From: Compostibacter hankyongensis
GTDB lineage: Bacteria > Bacteroidota > Bacteroidia > Chitinophagales > Chitinophagaceae
Assembly (NCBI RefSeq): GCF_039541075.1
Contig: NZ_BAABFN010000001.1
Location: forward strand, 1-64,000
DNA length: 64,000 nucleotides
Direction: 5' to 3'
In this document: piece by piece, positions 27,261-37,344 of the stretch
How positions within the stretch are numbered: position 1 is the first letter of the stretch
How the letters are laid out: the number at the start of each line of letters is the position of its first letter
Translations under genes and position numbers: made by a program
Notes under the pieces: model-generated
The model's input: only the letters and a program-made list of their open reading frames with translations
Databases searched by the model: none
Told to the model about the DNA's origin: nothing

Positions 27261-28772
27261 CTATTCCTGCTTTTTGCCGTCAAGAAGCTGCTTTTCCCCT
27301 ACCCAGTTAATGATCGGATCCCCTTCACGTTTTAGGTGTGTATACAGCGCAGCCCGGAGATATTTCAGGCTGTCCTGGTATTGGGATGTGGAAATCAGGT
27401 TATTCATCTCCCAGGGATCTCTTTTCAGATCATAGAGTTCGTCAACATCGGTCAGGTTCCAGATATATTTTAGGTTACTGCTCCGGATCATCCGTTCCAC
27501 ATACAATCCGAACTGCTGGCCGTTATAGTTGCTGAAGGCAAATTTCCTCCAGCCGGAAGGGTGTTTTCCGCTCATAAGCGGGACTAGTGACCCTCCCCGG
27601 CTCTGAGTAAACTGAAATCCTGCCAGATCGGGTATCGTAGCCGACAGGTCCAATCCGTTCAGAATGAAATTATCGCAATGGCTCCCCGGCTCGGTTACCC
27701 CCTTCCATTTTATGATCAAAGGGACATGCACTTCTTCTTCATACATCACATAATGTTTGTCTATCATTCCATGGCTGCCACCGGCATCCCCATGGTCGGC
27801 GGTAAAAATAACAACGGTATTCTCATCCAGGCCCATTTTATGCACTGTATTTAAAACCATCCCTATTGCGCTGTCTGCCTGGCTGATCATGGCATAGTAA
27901 TGCTGGACATAGACGGCCCATTGCTTCCAGGTATAATTTTCTATGCCCCAATTATAGAGCTGCTGTTTCTGGATATACGGCTTATGCACAAAAGAATCAG
28001 GAAAGTTTCCCCAGGGTTTAATCTTGGCAGCATCATAAAGGTTCAGAAAGGCCTGCACAGGATTACAGGGAAGATGAGGCTCCGAAAGGCTGAGCACCAC
28101 ATGCCAGGGCTTCCCCATTCCGGCATATTTTTTTATCAACCCGATCGCGTTTTCCGCCAGCCAGTGGGTATGGGTCTGCTCCAGGGCGGCCGGGTCGCGT
28201 CCCCCCATCCATCTGTTGCCGTTGAGGGCCGGTACAGCCGGAGAAATCCCCTGCTGCTTTCTCCATTGCTGGTATTGCGCATCGGAAACATAATCCTCAT
28301 ACCCAAAGTCCAGCGGCGTCTTCTCCGGGCTTACATGCCATTTCCCCACATATCCCATGCTGTAGCCAGACCCTTTCAGATCTTCAGACCAGGTATGTTC
28401 ATTAAAAAGCGATACCGGCAGGGTGATGTCATAATTCCACAAACCCTTATGCTGGGCAGGCCACTTTCCGCTGAACAGGCTCTGCCTTGCCGGACAGCAG
28501 GTAGGGATCGGGCTGAACGCATTACTGAACCGCATGCCCTGAGAAGTCAGCCGGTTCAGGTTGGGCGTTTTTACCACCGGATTGGTGATGCCCTGGCAAT
28601 CATAACGAAACTGATCGCATATAATGAATAATATATTGGGTCTGTCAGGCCGTTCCTGTACATGCTGACCCAGGGTAGCTCCCGGGATGCCTCCAATCAG
28701 GAACAACAGGATAAAAACAATCCTCCGATATCCCGGTTTCAGATTCGATAAAAAGCTTGTGATGGACTGCAT
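27261..28772 (-). CDS. sulfatase (type I, formylglycine-dependent), exported
   Basis: About 503 residues from the ATG at 28772, chosen because the extra 24 residues to 28844 overlap the upstream gene's stop and spoil the signal peptide (GYRRIVFILLFLIGGIPGATLGQ). The core starts RPNILFIICDQFRYD. The CxPxR motif reads C92-C93-P-A-R96 in PTCCPARQSLFSG, so C92 would become formylglycine. Metal-site motifs FTADHGDAGGSHG follow. It removes sulfate esters from a glycan in the periplasm. It is the last gene of the sigma-FecR-SusCD-sulfatase locus. No maturase gene (anSME or FGE) is in the window. Confidence 0.93.
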   Translation of the reverse strand: MQSITSFLSNLKPGYRRIVFILLFLIGGIPGATLGQHVQERPDRPNILFIICDQFRYDCQGITNPVVKTPNLNRLTSQGMRFSNAFSPIPTCCPARQSLFSGKWPAQHKGLWNYDITLPVSLFNEHTWSEDLKGSGYSMGYVGKWHVSPEKTPLDFGYEDYVSDAQYQQWRKQQGISPAVPALNGNRWMGGRDPAALEQTHTHWLAENAIGLIKKYAGMGKPWHVVLSLSEPHLPCNPVQAFLNLYDAAKIKPWGNFPDSFVHKPYIQKQQLYNWGIENYTWKQWAVYVQHYYAMISQADSAIGMVLNTVHKMGLDENTVVIFTADHGDAGGSHGMIDKHYVMYEEEVHVPLIIKWKGVTEPGSHCDNFILNGLDLSATIPDLAGFQFTQSRGGSLVPLMSGKHPSGWRKFAFSNYNGQQFGLYVERMIRSSNLKYIWNLTDVDELYDLKRDPWEMNNLISTSQYQDSLKYLRAALYTHLKREGDPIINWVGEKQLLDGKKQE

Positions 28773-28821
28773 AAAACTGTTTTTAAAGATTGATACTTCT
28801 ATTATGCCGCAGCAACGCGAA

Positions 28822-30240
28822 CTATTTTGAACGCAGGCCGACAAGATGAGCCGTCAATACCGATCTGAGCGAATCGACCACCAGGTTATAGGAAGGGTCG
28901 CTGACCAGGTTACGCGTTTCTCCCGGATCCCGGCGAAGATCCACAAACATCTCGCGCTGTTTTCCCATAAGGTCTTTCTCATACTTATACCGGGTGGTAC
29001 GGACCATATCCCCGATCTGGTTTTCCAGAAAGAGATATTTCCTCCAGCTTCCGCTGTAATCGCCGTCGATCAAAGGCTTAAGCGATCTGCCGGCCAAACC
29101 CGGAGGCGGCTCGATGCCGGCCAGATCACAGAGCGTCGGCAAAAGATCAAGCCCGTTGCTGACAAGGTGTATCGAATCGACATGCCCTCTTCTTCTCATC
29201 CGGGGGGTGGAAATAATCAGGGGTATGTTGGAGGCTTCTTCATAGAATACCGTTTTGTGCTCAAGCTTATGGGATCCGTTATTATCGCCATGATCAGAAG
29301 TAAATATAACAACAGTATTTTCGGCGAGTCCGGATTTCTTAAGTGCCGCCAAAACTATCCCTATCAGGGAATCGGCACGTTCTGTAAGCCGCATGTAAGC
29401 CCAGCTGTGCAGACGCCAGTCTTCTTCTGTCCACTGCTGCCTTACGATCTTCCGGAAAGGACGGAGTGAGATAAGGCTGTCCTCTGCATCGGGTACTCCG
29501 ATCATAGGCATATGATTGGAAGGTAACGGCGGACAATACACGCGGAAAAATTCTTGCCGGGATACACCCTGGGGCAGGCTCAATGCCGGGTCCAGGTCTG
29601 CCGGTGTATGCCTGGCGAGGTTGCTTTCCGGCTCGGCCCACCGGATGGCGTCATAACAGATATCATGCGGGTTAATAAAGGAAGCCACCAGCAAAAAGGG
29701 AGAGGCATCCTTTTTCCGGCTTAAAAGAAAATCCCGGCATGCCGCAGCCAATCCATCCCTTTCGTCGGTCGTCAACAACTCATATCCCCATGAGGTGATG
29801 GGAATGCCGGTTACGGGTAAATGCACCTTTCCGCCATAATAGGTCTGATACCCTCCGGCTTTTAAAGTGTTGCCCAGCGAAGTGCCGAGTAATGTCTTGA
29901 CTTCGGCCGTATCCACATGCCTATCCCCGTTCTCCCGCATACCGATGGCAGAGGGAAACAACCCGGTTTGCAGCGAAAACCGGGAGGGACAGCATACCGG
30001 GTTGGTACAATAAGCCTGTGTAAAACGGAACCCGTTTGCAGCAAGGTTATCCAGCGCAGGCGTCTTCAGCCACGGATTACCGGTGCATGACATCATAGAA
30101 GCGCTCTGCTGGTCGGTCATGATCACCAATATATTGGGTCGCTGCCGCTGGGCCCGGCATGCTGGAAAGGCCAGCAAGAATGTTGCAGACAGGCACAAGG
30201 CAAGATCATACTTTAACCTTTTGAAATTTATGATGCGCAT
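28822..30240 (-). CDS. sulfatase (type I), exported
   Basis: A 472-residue sulfatase with a signal peptide (YDLALCLSATFLLAFPACRA; C28 suggests a lipoprotein). The core begins RPNILVIMTDQQSASM, and the CxPxR motif is C83-C84-P-S-R87 in NPVCCPSRFSLQTG. The FTSDHGDNNGSH metal motif is present. It is a clear relative of the neighbouring sulfatase but diverged, so the pair may cut sulfates at different positions of one glycan. It sits between SusD (59-bp gap) and the second sulfatase (49-bp gap). Confidence 0.93.
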   Translation of the reverse strand: MRIINFKRLKYDLALCLSATFLLAFPACRAQRQRPNILVIMTDQQSASMMSCTGNPWLKTPALDNLAANGFRFTQAYCTNPVCCPSRFSLQTGLFPSAIGMRENGDRHVDTAEVKTLLGTSLGNTLKAGGYQTYYGGKVHLPVTGIPITSWGYELLTTDERDGLAAACRDFLLSRKKDASPFLLVASFINPHDICYDAIRWAEPESNLARHTPADLDPALSLPQGVSRQEFFRVYCPPLPSNHMPMIGVPDAEDSLISLRPFRKIVRQQWTEEDWRLHSWAYMRLTERADSLIGIVLAALKKSGLAENTVVIFTSDHGDNNGSHKLEHKTVFYEEASNIPLIISTPRMRRRGHVDSIHLVSNGLDLLPTLCDLAGIEPPPGLAGRSLKPLIDGDYSGSWRKYLFLENQIGDMVRTTRYKYEKDLMGKQREMFVDLRRDPGETRNLVSDPSYNLVVDSLRSVLTAHLVGLRSK

Positions 30241-30299
30241 GCGTATGGTTTAAATATTGAAAAATGATTTTTAATTTCCTTTATCCGATATAATCCTGG

Positions 30300-31790
30300 T
30301 CATCTTCCGGGATTTTGGGTCAGATGATCCACCCTTACGGCTCTTTGGGGAATAGGATAAAGCAATTTAAATTCCTTCACGTCAAAGTCATCTGCAGTCA
30401 GTCTTGGCTTTAACTGCTTTTGCACCTTACCATGCTCCGTCATCGTCTGCAGCGCCCTGCCGGTTCGCAGCAGGTCAAACCAACGATGGTTTTCAAAGGC
30501 GCATTCCACCTGCTCTTCATGATAAACGGAGTCACGGAAGGCCTCCCGGCCAAGTCCCGGCGTCAGCGGCGCTATCCCCGCCCGGTTGCGTACCTTGTTG
30601 ATATACCCGTAGGCTGTCCCCGTCTGACCGACCTCGTTCAGTGCTTCCGCCATCAGTAAAAGCACCCGGCCATAGCGGTAAACCGGCCAGTTCTCGTTCG
30701 TTTTTCCCGGCTGCTCAAAAGGGTGGACATATTTCTTGATATAGGGAATGGAATCGCCGAGCGCTACATCATATTGCGTGTTGTCCGGCTTCACATAAAA
30801 TGCAATGGAGGCTTCCTTTCTTTTATCCCCCGTCTGGTAAGCCCCGATAATATCCGTGGTGGGGATGTTGTAACCTGCATGGCCCCGGGTCAGATTATTG
30901 AACCCGATGATATCCGACCCGGAGTTGAACGGCACAAAGCGATAAGCAAACTGGCTTGCCTCTCCATCGAGAGAAGCATTGAACTGCACCTCAAATATCG
31001 ATTCCGGGTTGTTTTTATGCGCGGGGGCGAAAATATCCTCATAATCCGGCATAAGGGAATAGCCGGTCACGGAGTCCAGCACGCGGACAGCAGCAGGAAA
31101 ATCCTTTAACGTCATATAGATTTCTCCCAGCAGTGTATACGCAGCGCCGCTGGTCGCCCTCCCCACATCCGTACCGGTATAGGCTGAGGGTAACATCGAT
31201 GCCGCCTCTCTTGTATCGTGGATGATCTGGTCGTAGACCTCCTTGACGGGAGCCCTTCCGCCCGAGAAGGCTTCATCAGGCGACTGTACCTCTTCCAGGA
31301 TAAGCGGAACATCCCCGAAAAGCCTCACCAGGTTAAAATAATAGAAGGACCGCAAAAACTTGGCCTCCCCGGTGAACTGATGCTTCAGGGCAGCATCTTC
31401 GAACGGCACATCTTCGATGCGGCTTAAAATAGTATTGCAATGTGCTACGCCCATGTAAAGTCTTTCCCATACCAATTCTATATCGTTATCCGAAGGGGTT
31501 TCCATAAAGGTCTCGACAAATTCCATGTCAAATTCGCCCCGGTCTGCAGGATTATACTGAAAGCTGGTATTGTCGGACCGCATCTCCGTAAGCGCCCAGA
31601 AATCGTTAGCGCCGGCTGTATTATAGAGTATCTGCAGATCGCTGTAAGCGCCGTTAAGTCCGTATTCGATGGACGCCGCCGTCCGGAAATACCGGCCTCC
31701 GTCAATAAAAGACTGCGGGTTCAGGTCAAGCTGCCGGCTGCAGGAATAGAAGGCAATTGATATAATGAGTATAATTATCAACTTTCTCAT
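30300..31790 (-). CDS. SusD/RagB-family glycan-binding lipoprotein
   Basis: A 496-residue protein with lipobox IAFYSC (C16) and the SusD pattern of TPR-like helices: SFIDGGRYFRTAASIEYGLNGAYSDLQ at the start, RFLRSFYYFNLVRLFGDVP-type region near 130, and the closing LLYPIPQRAV..DHLTQNPGR. It caps the SusC transporter on the cell surface and captures the substrate. It is encoded directly after SusC (about 40-bp gap), before the two sulfatases. The ligand is probably a sulfated glycan, inferred from those neighbours. Confidence 0.94.
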   Translation of the reverse strand: MRKLIIILIISIAFYSCSRQLDLNPQSFIDGGRYFRTAASIEYGLNGAYSDLQILYNTAGANDFWALTEMRSDNTSFQYNPADRGEFDMEFVETFMETPSDNDIELVWERLYMGVAHCNTILSRIEDVPFEDAALKHQFTGEAKFLRSFYYFNLVRLFGDVPLILEEVQSPDEAFSGGRAPVKEVYDQIIHDTREAASMLPSAYTGTDVGRATSGAAYTLLGEIYMTLKDFPAAVRVLDSVTGYSLMPDYEDIFAPAHKNNPESIFEVQFNASLDGEASQFAYRFVPFNSGSDIIGFNNLTRGHAGYNIPTTDIIGAYQTGDKRKEASIAFYVKPDNTQYDVALGDSIPYIKKYVHPFEQPGKTNENWPVYRYGRVLLLMAEALNEVGQTGTAYGYINKVRNRAGIAPLTPGLGREAFRDSVYHEEQVECAFENHRWFDLLRTGRALQTMTEHGKVQKQLKPRLTADDFDVKEFKLLYPIPQRAVRVDHLTQNPGR

Positions 31791-31830
31791 ATCGCATATT
31801 TAAAGTTATCAAAATAGACACCTGCTCTTT

Positions 31831-34800
31831 TCACATATTAAATTCCACTCCAAAAGTTATAATGCGTGGAACCGGATAACTCACAAAATCCAGACCCGGA
31901 GCCAGCACGCCGTCCCCGCTTGACGCATTGTAGTTCCCGCCTTCCGGGTTACTCCCCCGGTATTTACTGAACAGAAAAGCATTTTGTATGCTGAGGTATA
32001 AATGCAGGTTGTTCCTGTTTTTCCCGAGCTTTGGCAGGTCATACCCGAGAGTAATGTTTTTTATCCACAGGTAACTGTTATTTTCTATGGCGCCCGAGTT
32101 GACCATCCGGTAAAATCTCCGGCTTTCACTACCGGCATTATTGGGCACTATGCCGTCACCCGGGTCTTCCGGCGACTTCCATGCATTCAGCTGGTCACGT
32201 GTTACATTGAAAACGCCATCTGTATTATGATAGTAGTGATGGTCTTCCCGGTACATGCTACCGCCATACGACCCTGACATAAGCACCCTTAAACTAAAGT
32301 TCCTGTAACTAAGCGTATTGGTAAGGCCATAGATAAAATCCGGATACGGATTCCCGATGATCGTGAAGTCATCAAATTCAGTCAGCTTACCGTCCCCGTT
32401 GACATCAGCAAATTTCAAGTCGCCGGGCACAACGGTAGGATAAGCGGGAGAATTTTTAATATCTGCCTCATCCTTGTAAAGCCCGGTAAGCTTCCAGCCA
32501 AAGAACATCCCGACAGGCTGACCGATCATTGTAATGTTGGATGCTTCTCCTCCTCCTCCGAATCCGGAGTAGATCGGCGCACCGCTGTTGCCCAGCTCCA
32601 GGACCTTGTTCCGGTTGACGGTAAAGGTCAAATTCGTCGTCCAGCTGACTTTGCTTTCCCTCCCAAGGTTTACCGACGTGATCCCTAATTCAATCCCCTT
32701 GTTGACAATATTCCCCCGGTTGACCGTAACCGTAGAAAAACCTGACGACTCGGGCACCTCGTCATCCAACAACATATCCACGGTATTGCGTTTATAGACA
32801 TCGGCATTTAACAAAATCCTGTCGTTCCAGAGGCCCGCATTTACGCCGATATTAATTTCCCGCGAACGCTCCCACATCAGGGAGGGATTGCCCAGGGATG
32901 TAATCACCTGCCCGGGCGCCCTGCTCCCTCCGAAAACATAATCGCTGGTGCCTATATGGCTGGAATAAGCATAATTCCCGATATTGAAGTTGCCGGTAAC
33001 CCCGTAGGATGCCCTCAGCTTCAGGTTGCTTATCCACCTCACACTGTTCATAAAAGGTTCCTCAGAAACGCGCCATCCCAGAGAAGCCGACGGAAAATTT
33101 CCCCACTGGCTCTCTCTCCCGAAGCGGGATGATCCGTCCCTTCTGAAGGTTGCTGTGAGTAAATATTTATCTTTATAGGCATAATTAATACGCGCGAAAT
33201 AAGACACCAGCGACCATTCTTCTTCCGTAGTAGCCCCCGTTATTGTCGCCGCCGCATTCAGCGTTTCAATATCGTCGCTGGGATAATCGGTACCGTTAAA
33301 TGCAGCGCTTGATACGTTATTCTTTTGAAAGGTGTATCCCGCCATTGCGTCTACGGAATGCATATGGTCAAATGTATTTTGATAGGCAACGGTGTTCTCA
33401 AGGTCATAATTTGTAAAAGAAGGCGCATTGAATGTCCCTGTCGGAATTACCGGCGGAGCCTGGTTAGTTCCTCCTATATAAGAAGGATGAAATGTTTTGG
33501 TACGATCGCTGGAATAGGACAGGTTTATGGCAGATCGTAAGGTCAGGACCGGAAGGGGTTTGTATTGCACAAACCCGTTCATAATACCTTCAAATTTCTG
33601 TGACTCATTTTTCAGCTCCTTTAATACCATGACAGGGTTGGCAAACGAAAATGTTCCCGTACTGTTCACCATAGGCACATAGCTGCCGTCCTCATTGTAT
33701 ATGGCTGCTATGGGACTCGCGGAGAGTGCGTAACCGAACCCCGGCTCGTTCCTGCCGTTCCCTCCTATGGAAGACAAGTGCTGTATAGAAAAGGTCGGCG
33801 CAAGGTTCAGACCAGCTTCTATTTTGTTATTAATATGGCCGTCCACATTAGCACGAAAGGAAAACCGCTTATAATCCGTTCCGATAATCACTCCGTCCTG
33901 CTGGGTATAACCGCCCGAGATATATGATCTTATCCTGTCGCTACCCCCGCTGATGCTGAATCTCAGCTCTTGCATGGGAGCAACCCGCTCGATGGCATCG
34001 ATCCAGTCTGTGCCTTCGCCATATTGCCCGGGGTTTCTGTATTCAACCGGTATATCATCCGGCACCGGTTCCCGGCCCTGCTCATATCTTATCTGTGAGG
34101 ATATCGCATCTTTTCTCCATTGGGCGAATTCCCGGGCATTCATCAGGTCAGGCCGTCCTTTTCCCGGCACCTTCTGGACGCCCCGGTATGCACTTATCTG
34201 CGTCTGCAGCTTGCCCGACTTACCCTTTTTTGTTTCAATAATAACCACGCCGTTTGCCCCACGCGACCCGTAAATTGCAGTAGCTGACGCATCTTTAAGC
34301 ACAGATATGGAGGCTATGTCTTCCGGCATGATATTATTTAACGGGTTGGAGACTACCGTGCTGGAACGGGGCAGCGGAAATCCGTCGACTACATATAAGG
34401 GCTGCGACCCCGCGCCGATGGCGCCGATCCCGCGCACCTGGATAGTAGGACCTCCACCCGGAATGCCGGCAGGTTGAGTGATCTGCACCCCGGATATCTG
34501 CCCGGTAAGCAGCTGGTCCGGACTGGTGACGGCCTGATGCTGCACATTTTTCATGCTTATCGTGCCGATGGACCCGGTAACGTCCTTGTTGGCCTGAGAA
34601 CCATATCCGATCACCACTATTTCACTGAGGTTGCCGCCGGCTTCGTCAAGCACGATATTTACGGTTGAACGGCCCCCTATCGCAAGCGTCCTTTCCCGGT
34701 AGCCGATATAAGACGCTACCAGTGAATCGTGTGGACCGGCATGCAAAGAAAATTCTCCCCCAGTTCCGGTGATGGCACCGCTGCTTTTTCCCTTTACCCT

Positions 34801-35283
34801 TACGGTCACTCCCGTAAGGAGCTCCCCACCGGAAGCCCGTACCGTACCGGATATCAATGTGTCCGCCGGTTTTGACGGCGGCGCCGCATCCCCGCCCGGC
34901 AGAGGCGCTTTAACAGGAGGCGGAGCGCCTTCCTTTATAAGCAGAATGCGCGCTCCTTTTCGAAGATAAGTAATGTGCAACGGCTTGAGTATCTTATCCA
35001 GCACTTTTCCCAGCGGCTCATTGTGAACGGTAACGGACACTACCTTTCCGGGCATTATCTCCGAGCTAAAAAGAAATGAGACATCAAGCTGATGTTCCAG
35101 CTGACGAAAGATTTCTTTCAGCTCCCGCCGATCCATGTTCAGGCTGACGGTCCTTTCCATTAATTCCTGTGTATTTGCACTTGCCATAACAGGAGCTTTC
35201 ATCTGGCTGAGGATAATAACCCGGGCATTTACCTCTATTTTAAATACCTGGAATACTGCAATAAAGAGTATTGCTTTTCTCAT
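31831..35283 (-). CDS. SusC/RagA TonB-dependent transporter with STN signalling domain
   Basis: About 1150 residues from the ATG at 35283, preferred because MRKAILFIAVFQVFKIEVNA gives a signal peptide and the upstream extension to 35331 does not. An STN domain (about 45-115) precedes a carboxypeptidase-regulatory-like domain (about 140-210), the plug (EIVVIGYGSQANKDVTGS) and the beta-barrel ending GVEFNM. STN domains signal to FecR when substrate is bound, matching the sigma/FecR genes just upstream. It imports oligosaccharides with the adjacent SusD. Confidence 0.95.
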   Translation of the reverse strand: MRKAILFIAVFQVFKIEVNARVIILSQMKAPVMASANTQELMERTVSLNMDRRELKEIFRQLEHQLDVSFLFSSEIMPGKVVSVTVHNEPLGKVLDKILKPLHITYLRKGARILLIKEGAPPPVKAPLPGGDAAPPSKPADTLISGTVRASGGELLTGVTVRVKGKSSGAITGTGGEFSLHAGPHDSLVASYIGYRERTLAIGGRSTVNIVLDEAGGNLSEIVVIGYGSQANKDVTGSIGTISMKNVQHQAVTSPDQLLTGQISGVQITQPAGIPGGGPTIQVRGIGAIGAGSQPLYVVDGFPLPRSSTVVSNPLNNIMPEDIASISVLKDASATAIYGSRGANGVVIIETKKGKSGKLQTQISAYRGVQKVPGKGRPDLMNAREFAQWRKDAISSQIRYEQGREPVPDDIPVEYRNPGQYGEGTDWIDAIERVAPMQELRFSISGGSDRIRSYISGGYTQQDGVIIGTDYKRFSFRANVDGHINNKIEAGLNLAPTFSIQHLSSIGGNGRNEPGFGYALSASPIAAIYNEDGSYVPMVNSTGTFSFANPVMVLKELKNESQKFEGIMNGFVQYKPLPVLTLRSAINLSYSSDRTKTFHPSYIGGTNQAPPVIPTGTFNAPSFTNYDLENTVAYQNTFDHMHSVDAMAGYTFQKNNVSSAAFNGTDYPSDDIETLNAAATITGATTEEEWSLVSYFARINYAYKDKYLLTATFRRDGSSRFGRESQWGNFPSASLGWRVSEEPFMNSVRWISNLKLRASYGVTGNFNIGNYAYSSHIGTSDYVFGGSRAPGQVITSLGNPSLMWERSREINIGVNAGLWNDRILLNADVYKRNTVDMLLDDEVPESSGFSTVTVNRGNIVNKGIELGITSVNLGRESKVSWTTNLTFTVNRNKVLELGNSGAPIYSGFGGGGEASNITMIGQPVGMFFGWKLTGLYKDEADIKNSPAYPTVVPGDLKFADVNGDGKLTEFDDFTIIGNPYPDFIYGLTNTLSYRNFSLRVLMSGSYGGSMYREDHHYYHNTDGVFNVTRDQLNAWKSPEDPGDGIVPNNAGSESRRFYRMVNSGAIENNSYLWIKNITLGYDLPKLGKNRNNLHLYLSIQNAFLFSKYRGSNPEGGNYNASSGDGVLAPGLDFVSYPVPRIITFGVEFNM

Positions 35284-35402
35284 ATCGTTAAATTTTACGT
35301 TAACGGTTCCTTGCAGGCAGACCGAAGCCATCAGACAGGTGATGCGTCGCCTGCAAGTGATAGATATTGTTACTTATGATTCTGGAAACTGACTTAGACT
35401 TG

Positions 35403-36452
35403 TTATTTCCCTGCGGTAGCTACCCGTCTGATATGAATCACTCCCGACCGCTGCTCAAATTTGGCGTTGGCGATGGTGCAGATCACGTTCAGCAGCTCTT
35501 TAACCGACAGGTCTTTATATCTTCCATAAAGGCTACATCGGTATAATTCCGGACTGTCAATAGATATCCTGACATTGTACATTCGTTCTATGGCCTTGAC
35601 GGCAAGGTCCATAGGGGTATTATCAAATACAAGCTGGTTTTCCCGCCAGGCTGCATAATCCGAGGCATCGTCCACAGTGGCCTTGACCAGATGATTTCCC
35701 GATTTGTCATACACCGCCTTCTGGTCTGCTTCCACCAGCATCCTGTGATCCTCCCGGACAGCAACGGCGCTGCCGGCGTCCCGCGCTACGGCAATCTTAC
35801 CGCTTACAACGGTCACCACCAGATCGTTCTCGCTATCATAGTTCTTTATATCGAAAGACGTGCCCAGTACCCGGGTTATCAGTCCCCCCGTTCGCACGGA
35901 AAAGGGATGCTCATCATCCTTTCTTATGTCAAAAAAGGCTTCACCCTGTAAGAAAACTTCCCGGCCCTTGCCGGTAAGTCCGACGCTATACCGAAGGCGA
36001 CTTTCTGCATTCAACCAGACATGCGAACTGTCGGGTAACCAGACGGAACGATATTCTCCCCTTCCTGTCTGTACAACGGTATAACGAGTGCCGGCAGGTT
36101 GCTGCAAACGGCTGTATCCCAGATAAAGCAATCCCAGGGCAAGCACTGCCCCGCCCGTCCATACAGCGGCATTCCGCCAAAAAGAGCCGCGGAACCTGCG
36201 CGCGCGTGGCCGGGATACCTGCCTGCGGCCGATCTGTTTATGAATGCGATCAAGGATAGTGGCCGACAGTTGTTTATCCAGCACACTATACGGATCATAA
36301 AGGTCTGTAAGATAGGATTTGAACGCGGCCAGGTGCAATGCGGACTGATCCTCGCGTTCCAGGTATTCAAGCAGCCAGCGGCAATCCTCCTCCGACCAGC
36401 ATGCTGACCGCAGCAGGCGTTCTAAGTGTTCGCTATCGCTATCCTTCTCCAC
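35403..36452 (-). CDS. FecR-family anti-sigma factor
   Basis: A 349-residue protein. A cytosolic N-terminus (about 1-90) that would bind sigma is followed by one membrane helix (AVWTGGAVLALGLLYLGY, about 93-110). The periplasmic FecR domain contains VWLPDSSHVWLNAESRLRY and EVFLQGEAFFDI, and a DUF4974 C-terminus follows (MDLAVKAIERMYNVRI). It senses the STN domain of SusC and releases the sigma factor. The start codon is GTG at 36452; the next methionines fall inside the sigma-binding part. It lies between the sigma and SusC genes. Confidence 0.93.
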   Translation of the reverse strand: MEKDSDSEHLERLLRSACWSEEDCRWLLEYLEREDQSALHLAAFKSYLTDLYDPYSVLDKQLSATILDRIHKQIGRRQVSRPRARRFRGSFWRNAAVWTGGAVLALGLLYLGYSRLQQPAGTRYTVVQTGRGEYRSVWLPDSSHVWLNAESRLRYSVGLTGKGREVFLQGEAFFDIRKDDEHPFSVRTGGLITRVLGTSFDIKNYDSENDLVVTVVSGKIAVARDAGSAVAVREDHRMLVEADQKAVYDKSGNHLVKATVDDASDYAAWRENQLVFDNTPMDLAVKAIERMYNVRISIDSPELYRCSLYGRYKDLSVKELLNVICTIANAKFEQRSGVIHIRRVATAGK

Positions 36453-36513
36453 CCCGGACGTTTATATTAATATCTTCTGAAGGAAAAAAAGGGGGGAGCG
36501 AAAAACAACTTTT

Positions 36514-37098
36514 TTAGGGCAGGTACCATGTAATAAAAGCGAGAAGTCCGGCCGTTTGTACATTGCGGGCATGCTGCCGGACGTAATCCGTTACCTTGGC
36601 CATGGCGGCCGAAAGGTACTCCTTTACTGTATATCTTGAAATATTAAGCAGCCGTGCCGTCTCCTCATAGCTTTTCCCCTCTATCTTGCATAATGTGAAA
36701 ACTTTCTGCTTCTGAAGGGATAATTGAGAAATAGCCTCTTTTAGCAGATGATATTGCCACTCTGCATTATCCCAGGCAGAAGTGGCATCTTCCTTATCAT
36801 CCGCGGATAAGCCGGTCTTCATCTGCATTTCCCGGAGTCTTTTGCTGACACATTTCACAGCGCAGTTAAAGCTGACAACAAAAAGCCAGCCGGCGATTGA
36901 CTGGTGCGGATCTATTGTATGCCGCTTTTCCCAGAGCCGCACAAAAACCTCTTGCAGCACATCTTCTGCATCGGTTGTGTTTTTGGTGATCCGTAACGCA
37001 TTTCGGTACAAGGCGTGGTGATACTGCCAGTACAGCGCATCAAAGGCGCTTCTGTCACCGTTCTTCAAACGGATAACTATGTCGCTGGCTTCTGCCAT
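36514..37098 (-). CDS. ECF sigma factor of sulfatase utilization locus
   Basis: A 194-residue ECF sigma factor of the Bacteroidetes FecI-like type: region 2 YRNALRITKNTTDAEDVLQEVFVRLWEKR (about 30-60) and region 4 KSYEETARLLNISRYTVKEYL near 150-170. It ends with a hydrophobic tail. It is first in the sigma-FecR-SusC-SusD-sulfatase series, all on the minus strand, and should activate SusC and downstream genes when FecR releases it. Confidence 0.94.
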   Translation of the reverse strand: MAEASDIVIRLKNGDRSAFDALYWQYHHALYRNALRITKNTTDAEDVLQEVFVRLWEKRHTIDPHQSIAGWLFVVSFNCAVKCVSKRLREMQMKTGLSADDKEDATSAWDNAEWQYHLLKEAISQLSLQKQKVFTLCKIEGKSYEETARLLNISRYTVKEYLSAAMAKVTDYVRQHARNVQTAGLLAFITWYLP

Positions 37099-37344
37099 AA
37101 AAAGAGGATGTCTTGCAAAATAGCAATTATTTTAATAGACAGTGGTATATTTTAATAATGCTGCTTATCCCTGCTTTCACTTCTGACACTTATGCATAAG
37201 GCACGGACCATCTGTTTTAGTTTTTTTATTTATCACATTTTGATGCTATTTTACAAATGCTGCCGGACGGCGCCATGAGGGATGCGCAGCTTATCCGCCG
37301 GCGCTGCCGAACAATAAAAAGAAAACTGCTTATAACACGATATT

